Below are positions 37,040-46,228 of a DNA stretch of 64,000 nt, one piece after another (position 1 is the stretch's first letter; every line of letters starts with the position of its first letter). The position numbers and the translations under genes were made by a program. The stretch comes from Serratia proteamaculans (GTDB taxonomy: Bacteria; Pseudomonadota; Gammaproteobacteria; Enterobacterales; Enterobacteriaceae), in the NCBI RefSeq assembly GCF_013337185.1, contig NZ_SWDE01000004.1, forward strand, positions 372,001 through 436,000, in the 5' to 3' direction. Under the pieces are notes generated by a model. That model ran no database searches. It was not told the origin of the DNA and was given only the letters and a program-made list of their open reading frames with translations.

Positions 37040-39829
37040 ATGAGCAACTTTAACCCGTCGCGGCGCCGCTTTATCAAAAGCGCCGTGATTGCGGGGGTCT
37101 CCGTATACCTCGCTCCACTGTACAGCCGTGCCTACGCCGCGCTGTTCGAGCAAAAAATCCTTCAGTCTCCGAACTGGGATGCCCATGAAAAGCGTATTCG
37201 CTTTCGCATCGATGGCCGCGCCAAGGTGATGGGGCAGAAGGTGTTCGCCCGCGACATTCGCGCGGTCGATATGCCGCACTGGCCGCAACAGCAGGCGCAC
37301 GCTTTTATTTTACGTGTCACCAAGGCTGACCGGCTGTTCGAGGGCATCGATCTCTCGTTGCTGGGGGATGACCTGCAGCCCGACCGGCTGGTAACGGCAG
37401 ATGATTTGGCGCGTGACGGCCTGGCCTTCCCGGCATTCTATGGCGACGACATGCTGCTGCCGATCGGTAAAACTCCGGCCTATCTGGGCCAGGCGGTGGC
37501 GATCCTGATTTATCACGATTTCGCCCGTTTCCGCTTTGCCAAAGACAAGCTGAAATTCCGTGAAGAAACTCTCAAGTACGGGGCGGAGACCGGCCCGCTG
37601 GAGCGGGATCCCTGGGGCACTTTCCGCTATGTACGTGTGGGGGGCGATAAGCCGTTCGACGACGATCGCTTCTCCAGCCTGAAAGACACGCCGATTTTCC
37701 CGGTTTCGATGAAGAAACACCTGCCGGTCTGGCCGGAAGGCCGCGAAGGCGGCAAGCTGGATCAGGAAGGGATGTATTACGCCGGGATGATCGCCAATGA
37801 GCTGCAAACGCCGCCGGAAGACTGGCTGGTGATGTCGCGCCGCTATACCACGCAGTCCGTCGATACCTCGGCGCTGGAGCCGGATAACGCCAACGGCTGG
37901 TATGATGCCACGACGCAGACTCTGCATTTGGTGGTGCCGACCCAGTCACCACAGGAAGTGGCCGACGAAATGCCGCGCATGCTGGCCAAACACAATCCGC
38001 CGGTGAAACAGCTGATTCTGCACCCGTGCTACACCGTGGGTTACGGTTCGAAAGATCACTATAACTTCCCGTACTACGGCGCGGTGGCGGCGATGTACGG
38101 CGACGGACACCCGGTACGCCTGGCCAATGACCGTTTCGAACAGTTCCAGACGGCGCTGAAGCGCCATGCTTTCGACATGAATTACCGCATTGCGGTCAAC
38201 CGTCAAACCGGTGTCTTGCAGTCATTCCACGGTGAGATGACGGCAGACGGCGGTGGCCGCAGCAACTTCACGCCGTCGGTGGTGATGGTGGCGGCGACGG
38301 CGGCACAGTCGATTTACTACTTCCCGAAAAGCGATTTGTCATCGGTGGGGTTGGCTTCGCGCGCCATTGATGCCGGTTCGGCACGCGGCTACGGCACGCT
38401 GCAAAGCATGGCCGCTACCGAGATGATGGTGGATGAACTGGCTGCCGAGCTGAAGATCGACCCGATCGAATTCCGTTTGCGCAACGTGCTGAAATCCGGC
38501 ATGAAAAATACCCAGGGCGCTATCCCGGCCGGGGCCATTCGTGCCGATGAAGTGTTGGAAAAGGCAGCCAGGCATGAGATGTGGCTGCAACGTGCCCAGC
38601 GCAAGGCGGAGTTTGAGAGCAAGCACCCGGGTAAACGTTATGGCGTCGGCTTTGGCTGCGTGCAAAAAGACTTCGGCACCGGGGCTGAGACCTCGTTTGC
38701 CCGCGTCGAGCTGGGGGAAGACGGGCGCATCATGCTGCATCACAGCGGTGCCGAAATGGGAACCGGCATGTCGACCTCACAATCGGTGCTGTGCGCACAG
38801 TGGCTGGGTAAACCGGCGGATGAGGCGCACTTCTCGGTGACCGACTGGTCGGTACTGCCGATGGTCACCAGCGGCGATCCTTACATCATGTCGCAGGCCG
38901 AACAGGACAAGTTGCAGGCCAACCCGGCCTGGACGCCAAGCTATTGCTCACCGTCCAGCGCCAGCAACTCGGCATTTTACTTCTCCCACAGCACGCGTGA
39001 AGCGGCGCGGCTGATATTCGATCACGGCCTGTGGCCGGCGGCGATGGCTATTTGGCAATCCGGCCCCGGTGGCGGCCAGGCTGCGCCATTGGTAGTGCGC
39101 AGAGAAGACGCCCGCTGGGTAGAAGGCGGCCTGACCGCGGCCGGCATGGAAGTGCTGAGCCTGGAGCGGCTGGCGAAACAAGCCTACCAGATGGGCGGTA
39201 TCACCGGTGCAGCGGTACACGTATTTAACCGCTGGCAGTGGGCGGAAGCGGACTTCACCCTGAGCGGCAAAAGCGAGCGTCTGCCGATTGACGGGTTGGC
39301 GGTGCGCAATGCCAATGGTGAGTTTAAAACCTTGCCGCGCAGCCAGGCCTACTATCCACCGACCCAACGCAATAACGCGGCGGTCACCTATTACAGCGCC
39401 GTCGGGACCCTGGCGGAAGTGGCGGTGGATATCGCTACCGGTCAGGTGGAACTGCTGAACCACCATTCAATCATGGAGTGCGGCAACCTGATTGTGCCGG
39501 AACTGGTTTCCGGCCAATTGCAGGGTGGCCTGGCGATGGGGATTGGCCATGCGCTGCACGAATATTTACCGCTGTACGAAGACGGGCCCGGTAACGGTAC
39601 CTGGAACTTTAACCGTTACCACCTGCCGCGCGCCAGCGATGTGGCGGTCTGGAAACAGACCGATGACATCCTGCCCGCGCTGTCGGAAACCGATCCACCC
39701 AAAGGCATGGCCGAAGTGGTGATGATCCCGGTAGTGGCGGCACTGGTTAACGCTATCGCCGACGCTACCGGCCACCGTTTCCGTGATTTGCCCGTTCGTG
39801 CAGAAAATATTCGTGAGGTATTACAATGA
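37040..39829 (+). CDS. Molybdenum hydroxylase large subunit, Tat-exported (IorB/aldehyde-oxidase type)
   Basis: The 929-residue protein has a twin-arginine signal (SRRRFIKSAV, cleavage near AYA-ALFEQ), so it is exported folded. The rest is the xanthine-dehydrogenase-family Mo-binding subunit of the isoquinoline 1-oxidoreductase beta type, with motifs GSARGYGTLQSMAATEMMVD and GAEMGTGMSTSQSV (cofactor loops) and a near-C-terminal Glu892 in KGMAEVVMIP at the place of the catalytic base. It would hydroxylate an aldehyde or N-heterocycle with water as oxygen source. The next two genes overlap by 4 bp each and supply electron transfer. The substrate cannot be told from sequence. Confidence 0.88.
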   Translation: MSNFNPSRRRFIKSAVIAGVSVYLAPLYSRAYAALFEQKILQSPNWDAHEKRIRFRIDGRAKVMGQKVFARDIRAVDMPHWPQQQAHAFILRVTKADRLFEGIDLSLLGDDLQPDRLVTADDLARDGLAFPAFYGDDMLLPIGKTPAYLGQAVAILIYHDFARFRFAKDKLKFREETLKYGAETGPLERDPWGTFRYVRVGGDKPFDDDRFSSLKDTPIFPVSMKKHLPVWPEGREGGKLDQEGMYYAGMIANELQTPPEDWLVMSRRYTTQSVDTSALEPDNANGWYDATTQTLHLVVPTQSPQEVADEMPRMLAKHNPPVKQLILHPCYTVGYGSKDHYNFPYYGAVAAMYGDGHPVRLANDRFEQFQTALKRHAFDMNYRIAVNRQTGVLQSFHGEMTADGGGRSNFTPSVVMVAATAAQSIYYFPKSDLSSVGLASRAIDAGSARGYGTLQSMAATEMMVDELAAELKIDPIEFRLRNVLKSGMKNTQGAIPAGAIRADEVLEKAARHEMWLQRAQRKAEFESKHPGKRYGVGFGCVQKDFGTGAETSFARVELGEDGRIMLHHSGAEMGTGMSTSQSVLCAQWLGKPADEAHFSVTDWSVLPMVTSGDPYIMSQAEQDKLQANPAWTPSYCSPSSASNSAFYFSHSTREAARLIFDHGLWPAAMAIWQSGPGGGQAAPLVVRREDARWVEGGLTAAGMEVLSLERLAKQAYQMGGITGAAVHVFNRWQWAEADFTLSGKSERLPIDGLAVRNANGEFKTLPRSQAYYPPTQRNNAAVTYYSAVGTLAEVAVDIATGQVELLNHHSIMECGNLIVPELVSGQLQGGLAMGIGHALHEYLPLYEDGPGNGTWNFNRYHLPRASDVAVWKQTDDILPALSETDPPKGMAEVVMIPVVAALVNAIADATGHRFRDLPVRAENIREVLQ

Positions 39830-40380
39830 GCATTAAAACCCAGCCAATTTCCCTGACCATCAATGAAAAGCAGTACGGCCCGATCGAAGTGCCGGAAGGG
39901 CTGATGATGATCGACTTCCTGCACGAGTACCTCGACCTGACCGGCTCACGTCTTGGTTGCGGGCAGGGGATCTGCCACGCCTGCGTGGCGATTGTCGATC
40001 ACCCGAGCGGCACCAGTGAGGAAGTGCGTACCTGTATCACCGGCGCGCATTTCTTCAGCGGCAAGAAAGTGCGTACCGTCGAAGGCCACGCCAAGGTGGA
40101 TGAGCAGGGCGAAGTGGTCGAGCTTTCGCCGATCCAGCAGGCTTTCCTGGAGCATTACAGCTTCCAGTGCGGTTACTGCACGCCGGGCTTTGTTAACGCC
40201 GCCACTATTTTTGTCGAGAAACTCAAGCGGGAGCCGATTGCCCGCGATCAGCTGGAAAGTGCGATTGAACAGGCGCTGGACAGCCATATCTGCCGCTGTA
40301 CCGGCTATGTGCGTTACTACGAAGCGGTACGCGACGTGGTGCTGAAAACCCCAGGTCTGGTGAAGGAGACGGCGCAATGA
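39826..40380 (+). CDS. 2Fe-2S subunit of the molybdenum hydroxylase
   Basis: The 184-residue protein has the two [2Fe-2S] domains of the family. The N-terminal plant-ferredoxin type has Cys45, Cys50, Cys53 and Cys70 (GCGQGICHAC and RTC). The C-terminal helical type has Cys115, Cys118, Cys156 and Cys158 (CGYCTPG and CRCTGY). It passes electrons from the Mo site to the cytochrome subunit. No signal peptide, so it probably travels with the Tat substrate. The N-terminal stretch before the first cysteine (about 44 residues) is slightly long. Confidence 0.92.
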   Translation: MSIKTQPISLTINEKQYGPIEVPEGLMMIDFLHEYLDLTGSRLGCGQGICHACVAIVDHPSGTSEEVRTCITGAHFFSGKKVRTVEGHAKVDEQGEVVELSPIQQAFLEHYSFQCGYCTPGFVNAATIFVEKLKREPIARDQLESAIEQALDSHICRCTGYVRYYEAVRDVVLKTPGLVKETAQ

Positions 40381-41612
40381 AAAAACGTCTCGCACTGCTG
40401 ATCCTGCTGGTGGTGATTATTGTCATCGCCGTGCTGTGGTGGCGTGAAAATCGCCATTACGACGGCCCGGTACAGAAGGTCACCGCCAGCACGGAACAGG
40501 TTGCCCGGGGCCGCTATCTGGCTCAGGCCGCCGACTGCGCCGCCTGTCATACCGCCAGTGGTGGCGCGCCAATGGCCGGTGGTTATCCGCTGGATACGCC
40601 GTTCGGCACTATCTATGGCAGTAACCTGACGCCTTCGGCCGATCAGGGGATTGGTCGCTGGACCAAGGACGACTTCTTCCTGGCGGTGACTCAGGGTGTG
40701 GCACCGGGTGGCCGTCATCTGTATCCGGCGATGCCTTATACCTCGTATAAAGGGATGTCGCGTCAGGATGCCGATGACATCTATGCCTATCTGATGACCC
40801 GTCCGGCGGTGGATGTTGCCATTCCGGAAAACGCCATGCCGTTCCCGTTTAACCAGCGCATGGCGCTGATTGGCTGGAATCTGTTGTTCCGTAGTCAGGA
40901 TCCGCTGCCGGCCAGTTCGCAGGGGGCTTCGGCGCAGTGGCAACGCGGTCGTTATCTGGCGGATACGCTGGGCCACTGTGGGGAATGCCACACGCCACGC
41001 GGTATGCTGGGGCAAATGGATCTGAGTAAACCTATGCAGGGCGGTGATCTTGGGCGCTTTATGGCACCGAATATCACTCCGCACGGGTTGGCACAGCGTG
41101 GCTGGACGCCGGAGGATCTGAACCGTTTCCTCTCCACCGGTTTGGCGCCGCAGGGCTCCGCCTTTAGCGAGATGCATATGGTGGTGGATCTCAGCACCCG
41201 TCATCTGACACCGGAAGACCACCAGGCGCTGGCGACCTATCTGATGGGTGAGCAGCCGCCGGCGGCTGTGCCGGTTAAAATCGGTCAGGGCAGCGATGCC
41301 GGGCGCATCAGCTATCAGGATCAGTGCTCCGGTTGTCATGCGCGTGAAGGCCAGGGTAAGCCTCATGTGGCGGTCGCGATGCGTGATAACGCTACGCTGC
41401 GCCAACCGGACGCTAAAAACCTGATTGTCTCGATACTGGACGGTTTACCGGCACAGCAATTCCCTAACGGCGAGAGCATGCAGAGTATGCCGGCCTTTGG
41501 CGAACGACTCGATGATGCACAGGTGGCGGAGCTGGTGAACTATCTGCGTGTGACCTGGGGCGGGTTGCCGGCGGATGTGACGGCTGAGCAGGTGAAAGCG
41601 CTGCGTAAGTAA
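40377..41612 (+). CDS. Membrane-anchored tri-haem cytochrome c subunit
   Basis: The 411-residue protein has an uncleaved N-terminal anchor (residues 5-22) and three CxxCH haem sites: CAACH (Cys54), CGECH (Cys201) and CSGCH (Cys317). This is the layout of cytochrome subunits of alcohol, gluconate and aldehyde dehydrogenases, which feed ubiquinone or oxidases. It replaces the FAD subunit found in cytoplasmic xanthine dehydrogenases and in PaoABC. The start overlaps the previous gene by 4 bp (ATGA). Confidence 0.92.
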   Translation: MKKRLALLILLVVIIVIAVLWWRENRHYDGPVQKVTASTEQVARGRYLAQAADCAACHTASGGAPMAGGYPLDTPFGTIYGSNLTPSADQGIGRWTKDDFFLAVTQGVAPGGRHLYPAMPYTSYKGMSRQDADDIYAYLMTRPAVDVAIPENAMPFPFNQRMALIGWNLLFRSQDPLPASSQGASAQWQRGRYLADTLGHCGECHTPRGMLGQMDLSKPMQGGDLGRFMAPNITPHGLAQRGWTPEDLNRFLSTGLAPQGSAFSEMHMVVDLSTRHLTPEDHQALATYLMGEQPPAAVPVKIGQGSDAGRISYQDQCSGCHAREGQGKPHVAVAMRDNATLRQPDAKNLIVSILDGLPAQQFPNGESMQSMPAFGERLDDAQVAELVNYLRVTWGGLPADVTAEQVKALRK

Positions 41613-41621
41613 GGTTCAATG

Positions 41622-41652
41622 AAAAAATGGCTCGGTATACCGAGCCATTTTT
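41622..41652. terminator. Bidirectional terminator, cytochrome gene / GH43
   Basis: AAAAAATGGCTCGGTAT and its complement form a long perfect hairpin with A- and T-runs at both sides, between two convergent operons. Confidence 0.92.
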
Positions 41653-41654
41653 TA

Positions 41655-42605
41655 TTAACGATTATCTGCCGGGGGTTCACCCAATACCGGCATTCCTTCC
41701 TCATCCCATTCCAGCGGTTTAATCCGTGTATGACGATTTGGGTCATAGAGCGGATCCCCCTCGATCTCTGTGTAATTACGCGCATGGTAAACCAAAATAT
41801 CTTGCCCCTGTTCATCCAGGGTAAAGCTGTTGTGCCCAGGGCCGAACTGGCGGTTTTTTACGCTGGTGCGAAACACGGGCTGGTCGAGCTTATGCCATTG
41901 GGTGGCATCGGTAATGTCGCTGTCGATATCGGCCCACAGCAGGCCGAGGCAATAGTTCTCGTCGGTCGCGCTGGCGGAGTAACTGATAAATATCTTCTGG
42001 CCATGGGTGATCACCGCCGGCCCTTCATTGACCGAGAACCCGACGGTTTCCCAAGGGAGTTCCGGTTGGCTGAGCATCACCGGTCGGCCCTTCAGCGTCC
42101 AGGGATCCTCCATCTCGGCCAGATACAGGTTGGAGTTGCCGGGGATCGTTGGATCCTTCTGCGCCCAGAGATAATAGTGTTGGCCACGATGTTCAAAATG
42201 GGTGGCGTCGAGGGAGAAACTGTCGATATGGGTGTAAATTCGACCTTTTTCCTCCCACTCTCCGGTCAGTGGGTTGGCTGCACTGCATTCCAGAGCAAAC
42301 ATTCGGTGCTGGAACAGGCCATTGGCAATCTCCGGGCTATGGGCTGCGGCAAAGTATAAATACCATTTGCCGTTAATAAAGTGCAGTTCCGGCGCCCAGA
42401 TCAAATGGCTCATTGGCCCCTGCTGTGGTTTTCGCCACACCACCGTCGGGCTGGCTTGCGCCAGTTCGCTGAGGCTACGCGCGCGCCGAAGTTCTAACCG
42501 GTCATATTCCGGTACCGAGGCGGTGAAGTAGTAATAGCCATCGCTGTGGCGCAGAACAAATGGGTCGGCCCGCTGTTCAATCAAGGGATTAGGGTAGTCG
42601 CGCAT
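41655..42605 (-). CDS. Glycoside hydrolase family 43 (arabinofuranosidase/xylosidase type)
   Basis: The 316-residue cytoplasmic protein (no signal peptide) has the five-blade propeller motifs of GH43: RADPFVLRHSDGYYYFTAS with the first catalytic Asp, MSHLIWAPELHFINGKWYLY, and VNEGPAVITHGQKIFISYSA with the catalytic Glu, then FGPGHNSF. It would cleave alpha-L-arabinofuranosyl or beta-xylosyl residues from short oligosaccharides. It lies 10 bp after a sugar symporter gene, consistent with import and intracellular hydrolysis of plant-derived oligosaccharides. Confidence 0.9.
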   Translation of the reverse strand: MRDYPNPLIEQRADPFVLRHSDGYYYFTASVPEYDRLELRRARSLSELAQASPTVVWRKPQQGPMSHLIWAPELHFINGKWYLYFAAAHSPEIANGLFQHRMFALECSAANPLTGEWEEKGRIYTHIDSFSLDATHFEHRGQHYYLWAQKDPTIPGNSNLYLAEMEDPWTLKGRPVMLSQPELPWETVGFSVNEGPAVITHGQKIFISYSASATDENYCLGLLWADIDSDITDATQWHKLDQPVFRTSVKNRQFGPGHNSFTLDEQGQDILVYHARNYTEIEGDPLYDPNRHTRIKPLEWDEEGMPVLGEPPADNR

Positions 42606-42615
42606 CGCAGGCTCC

Positions 42616-44016
42616 TTACGGGGTTCGGGTTTTTAGTTGCTGTTCAGAGTAGTCGGTTAGCTCGCGGTAATTAATGCGTCGCTTTTCCAGGTCGATCTGA
42701 ATCTGGCGCATCAGTTGGCGATCAACCTTCAGCAGGCGTACCACGCCGGCAGTGATCAGATATCCGATACCGGGGATCACGGTGAACAACAGCACGATGC
42801 TGTTAAGTGCTCCGGCGCTTTGGCTGGCCGCATCCGCCTGATAGCCGGACAACGACATCAGGAAGCCCACCATGGCACCGGCCACCGCCAGCCCGACTTT
42901 AAGGAAGAACAGGTTGCCGGAAAAACTGATGCCGGTGATGCGCTTGCCGGTTTTCCATTCGCCGTAATCGTCCACGTCGGCCATTAACGACCAGTGCAGC
43001 GGCGAAGGGATCTGATGCAGGATATTCAGCAGGAAATAGGCGGCGACTATCAGCGAAGTAACCTGAGGGTTGAGGAAATAAAAGCCGCACGAAAACGCCG
43101 CCAGCAAAATATTGGTCCAGAAGAACACTTTCAGTTTGCAGAAGCGATCGGTCAAGGGCTTGGCCAACGCGCTGCCAACCATCATGCCCACTACGCCCAG
43201 CGCGATAAACAGGCTGGCGAAGGAGGCGGATTGTTGCATGACATAGGTGACGTAATACATGGTGGCGGCCATGCGGATAAAACCGGGGCAGACGTTGCAA
43301 AACGTCAGCAGCAGAATGCGCACCCACTGATCGTTTTTCCATACGTCTCTCAGATCGGATTTAAGGGCGTCATGGGTTGGCACTGCCGGACGTATGCGTT
43401 CTTTAACCGTAGCAAAGCAGAATAGAAACATGAACAGGGCAATCAGTGCCAGTACACCCATTGCCATCTGATAGCCACGCGCCTTGTTTGCGCCGCCAAA
43501 CCATTCGGCCATGGGCAACAGCGTCAGGGACAGGATCAGGGTAGCGATGCCGACCAGGATAAACCGGTAGGACTGACAGGAGACCCGTTCGTGCGGATCG
43601 GCAGTAATCACGCCGCCCAGCGAACAGTAGGGGATATTGATTGCCGTGTAGGTCAGCGACATCAGGAAGTAAGTGGCGAAGGCGTAGACCACTTTACTGT
43701 TGTAGCTCCATTCCGGCGTTGTAAACATCAACACGCTGAATAATACATACGGCAGGGAGATCCACAGCAACCAGGGGCGAAAGCGGCCCCAACGGCTTTG
43801 GGTGCGATCGGCTATGGCGCCCATAATCGGATCGGTGATGGCATCCAGCACGCGGACTGACAGCAGCAGCACGCCGACCAATGCGGGAGTCAGACCGTAG
43901 ATATCGGTATAGAAATAGTTGAGAAACAGCATAATCGCGCCGCCGATCATGTTGCAGCCGGCATCTCCCATGCCGTAGCCAATTTTTTCTTTTATTGATA
44001 GGGCGTTGCTCTTCAT
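42616..44016 (-). CDS. GPH-family sugar:cation symporter (xyloside/oligosaccharide)
   Basis: The 466-residue protein has about 12 membrane segments and the glycoside-pentoside-hexuronide family start KEKIGYGMGDAGCNMIGG, plus DPIMGAIADRTQSRWGRFRP in loop 2-3. It resembles E. coli YagG and XynT-type carriers, which also pair with a GH43 gene (yagH). ATG 44016 has GGAG nine bases upstream; ATG 44022 is only three bases from it. Codons further upstream are not coding. No dedicated regulator is adjacent. Confidence 0.88.
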   Translation of the reverse strand: MKSNALSIKEKIGYGMGDAGCNMIGGAIMLFLNYFYTDIYGLTPALVGVLLLSVRVLDAITDPIMGAIADRTQSRWGRFRPWLLWISLPYVLFSVLMFTTPEWSYNSKVVYAFATYFLMSLTYTAINIPYCSLGGVITADPHERVSCQSYRFILVGIATLILSLTLLPMAEWFGGANKARGYQMAMGVLALIALFMFLFCFATVKERIRPAVPTHDALKSDLRDVWKNDQWVRILLLTFCNVCPGFIRMAATMYYVTYVMQQSASFASLFIALGVVGMMVGSALAKPLTDRFCKLKVFFWTNILLAAFSCGFYFLNPQVTSLIVAAYFLLNILHQIPSPLHWSLMADVDDYGEWKTGKRITGISFSGNLFFLKVGLAVAGAMVGFLMSLSGYQADAASQSAGALNSIVLLFTVIPGIGYLITAGVVRLLKVDRQLMRQIQIDLEKRRINYRELTDYSEQQLKTRTP

Positions 44017-44169
44017 GGACATTTTCTCCGCACCGGCAAAGTCTGACTGAGTGGCAACGATTATTGTCCCGGTTGGCGGCGAGTTATCAGAAGTGAATGG
44101 TTGTAGAGATGGACAAATCAACCGTGGCGGGGAAACTGTGAGCCAGCTTGCAGAATAGAGCGGCAATAA

Positions 44170-44207
44170 AAAGGCCCACAGTTTGCACTGCGGGCCTTGT
44201 TTTTTTT
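44170..44207 (-). terminator. aroP terminator
   Basis: On the minus strand AAGGCCCGCAGT-GCAA-ACTGTGGGCCTT is followed by TTTAT, just after the aroP stop. A T-run on the plus side means it could act both ways. Confidence 0.85.
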
Positions 44208-44212
44208 GTTAA

Positions 44213-45598
44213 TTAACCGCGGCCGGCTGCGTTTACGGCACGCTGGCTGCGCTGTTTAACGGCATAGCCGATGCCTAAAATGGCGACCCAAACCGGAATC
44301 AATAACACCGAGATTTGAATGCCCGGCGTCAGGTACATAATCACCAGGATCGCGGCCATAAATACCAGACACAGATAGTTGCTGAACGGATACCAGAAGG
44401 CCTTGAACTTCGGTTCAACGCCTTCGCGGTTCTTGGCGGCGCGGAACTTCAGGTGCGCCAGGCTGATCATTGCCCAGTTGATCACCAGTGCCGACACCAC
44501 CAATGCCATCAGCAGTTCGAAGGCACGGCCAGGGATCAGGTAGTTAATCAGTACGCAGAACGCCGTGGCAGTGGCGGAGACGGCAATCGCAATGACAGGG
44601 ACGCCGCGACCGTCGACTTTCAGCAGGCTTTTCGGCCCGTTGCCCTGCTTTGCCAGGCCGTACAGCATGCGGCTGTTGCAGTAGACGCAGCTGTTGTATA
44701 CCGACAGCGCGGCGGTCAACACCACCACGTTCAGCACCGTTGCAACCAGGTTGCTGTTCAGCGCGTGGAAGATCAGTACGAACGGGCTACCGCCTTCAAC
44801 CACTTTGCCCCACGGGTACAGCGACAACAGAATGGTCAGTGAACCGATATAGAACAGCAGAATACGGTAGATCACCTGATTGGTGGCTTTGGGAATGCTT
44901 TTCTGCGGATTGTCGGCTTCTGCCGCGGTGATGCCCACCAACTCCAGTCCACCAAAGGAGAACATGATCACCGCCATCGCCATCACCAGTCCCATGACGC
45001 CGTTCGGGAAGAACCCGCCCTGCGCCCACAGATTGGTCACGGTGGCTTCCGGGCCGCCCATGCCGCTGAACAGCAGGTAGGCACCGAACACGATCATGCC
45101 GATAATCGCCACTACCTTGATGATGGCGAACCAGAACTCCATCTCGCCATACACCTTCACGTTCGCCAGGTTGATGGCATTAATCGCCAGGAAGAATACG
45201 GCTGCCGATACCCAGGTCGGGATCTCCGGCCACCAGTACTGCACATAGATCCCTACCGCGGTCAGTTCCGCCATGGCAACCAGGACGTACAGCACCCAGT
45301 AGTTCCAGCCGGAAGCGAAGCCGGCGAAGTTGCCCCAGTATTTATAGGCGAAGTGACTAAAGGAACCGGCCACCGGCTCTTCGACCACCATTTCACCCAG
45401 TTGGCGCATGATCAGAAATGCGATAAAGCCGCCAATGGCATAACCGAGAATGACCGAAGGGCCGGCCATCTTTATTGTTTGCGCGATGCCGAGAAATAGC
45501 CCGGTACCAATAGCGCCCCCTAGTGCAATAAGCTGAATATGGCGGTTTTTAAGGCCGCGTTTCAGCTGGTCGCCATCATGCTGTTGACCATCCATCAA
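44213..45598 (-). CDS. aroP: Aromatic amino acid permease AroP
   Basis: The 461-residue protein is an amino acid-polyamine-organocation carrier with 12 membrane segments. It starts MMDGQQHDGDQLKRGLKNRH, almost as in E. coli AroP (MMEGQQHGEQLKRGLKNRH), and sits divergent from pdhR as in E. coli. It imports phenylalanine, tyrosine and tryptophan. PheP is similar but lies elsewhere in E. coli. A TyrR-box-like site is 36 bp upstream of the start codon. Confidence 0.92.
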   Translation of the reverse strand: MMDGQQHDGDQLKRGLKNRHIQLIALGGAIGTGLFLGIAQTIKMAGPSVILGYAIGGFIAFLIMRQLGEMVVEEPVAGSFSHFAYKYWGNFAGFASGWNYWVLYVLVAMAELTAVGIYVQYWWPEIPTWVSAAVFFLAINAINLANVKVYGEMEFWFAIIKVVAIIGMIVFGAYLLFSGMGGPEATVTNLWAQGGFFPNGVMGLVMAMAVIMFSFGGLELVGITAAEADNPQKSIPKATNQVIYRILLFYIGSLTILLSLYPWGKVVEGGSPFVLIFHALNSNLVATVLNVVVLTAALSVYNSCVYCNSRMLYGLAKQGNGPKSLLKVDGRGVPVIAIAVSATATAFCVLINYLIPGRAFELLMALVVSALVINWAMISLAHLKFRAAKNREGVEPKFKAFWYPFSNYLCLVFMAAILVIMYLTPGIQISVLLIPVWVAILGIGYAVKQRSQRAVNAAGRG

Positions 45599-45633
45599 TG
45601 AAACCCTCTGTCGTTGCAGAATTACTCACATGC

Positions 45634-45651
45634 TGTAAAGCAGTGGTTACG
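45634..45651 (-). promoter_or_regulatory. TyrR-box-like site upstream of aroP
   Basis: TGTAAA-N6-GTTACG fits the TyrR consensus TGTAAA-N6-TTTACA in 10 of 12 positions. It lies 36-53 bp before the aroP start. aroP is a TyrR-repressed gene in E. coli. Confidence 0.55.
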
Positions 45652-46039
45652 ATGTGTGTTTTGTTTTATTTACGGCGTTATATCTATTAATTCCACGGAG
45701 CCGCTACCGTTTGGCAAAGAATAATGTTATGTGCGCCAGTTTGCACCTGCTTTATGTGGTGAGTGATTAAGATTTCAGCAGTTTAGGAAACAAAATGCGG
45801 GTTGTGTGACGACAGGGGGGATTCAATGCATGAAATAAGCATTAACTCACATAATGCGCAAAAATAATTTAGCTCTGACGGTGGGGGGATGGCGAAGTAT
45901 TAACCGATTAAAGGCATCTTATGCGACGAAAATAGCCATTCATTTAAGCTTAATAAACATGCAATAAAACTCTGCCTTAGATGCTTCAGTCTGCCTGACG
46001 GCAGGTTTCGCAAAAGTTAAATCAAAAACCTACCTCGTA

Positions 46040-46053
46040 AATGGTATTACCAA
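46040..46053. promoter_or_regulatory. Second PdhR-like operator
   Basis: AATGGTATTACCAA shares TGGTATTACCA with the strong operator at 46179. It lies 139 bp upstream of that one, between aroP and pdhR. Confidence 0.6.
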
Positions 46054-46178
46054 GCGTGCGTTAGCGGTTTGCAGCAGGTCTGGTATTGAGGTGTTAAAAT
46101 GTGCGGGTAACCTGATTTCGATCAAGGCCCATATGGACAGGAGGTGAATACTTTGTTACTTTACCGTCACGTTTTTGA

Positions 46179-46195
46179 AATTGGTATTACCAATT
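46179..46195. promoter_or_regulatory. PdhR operator
   Basis: AATTGGTATTACCAATT is a perfect palindrome around one central base and equals the known PdhR binding consensus. It lies 33 bp before the pdhR start and overlaps the likely promoter, so PdhR should repress its own operon; pyruvate releases it. Confidence 0.92.
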
Positions 46196-46228
46196 GACTC
46201 CGCGCCATTCGCAGAGAAGAAATCACCC

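Larger units (their letters stand above)
45599..46228. other. aroP-pdhR divergent regulatory region
   Basis: This 630-bp gap carries the promoters of aroP (minus) and pdhR (plus). It includes a TyrR-box-like site (45634-45651), two PdhR-type palindromes (46040-46053 and 46179-46195) and a possible pdhR promoter (TTGTTA at 46154, TGAAAT at 46177, 17-bp spacer). The middle (about 45.7-46.0 kb) has no recognisable feature. Confidence 0.6.

Noticed and set aside
40317..41405. 362-codon open frame antisense to the cytochrome gene
   Set aside because: Overlaps three clear CxxCH haem sites on the other strand; no family match.
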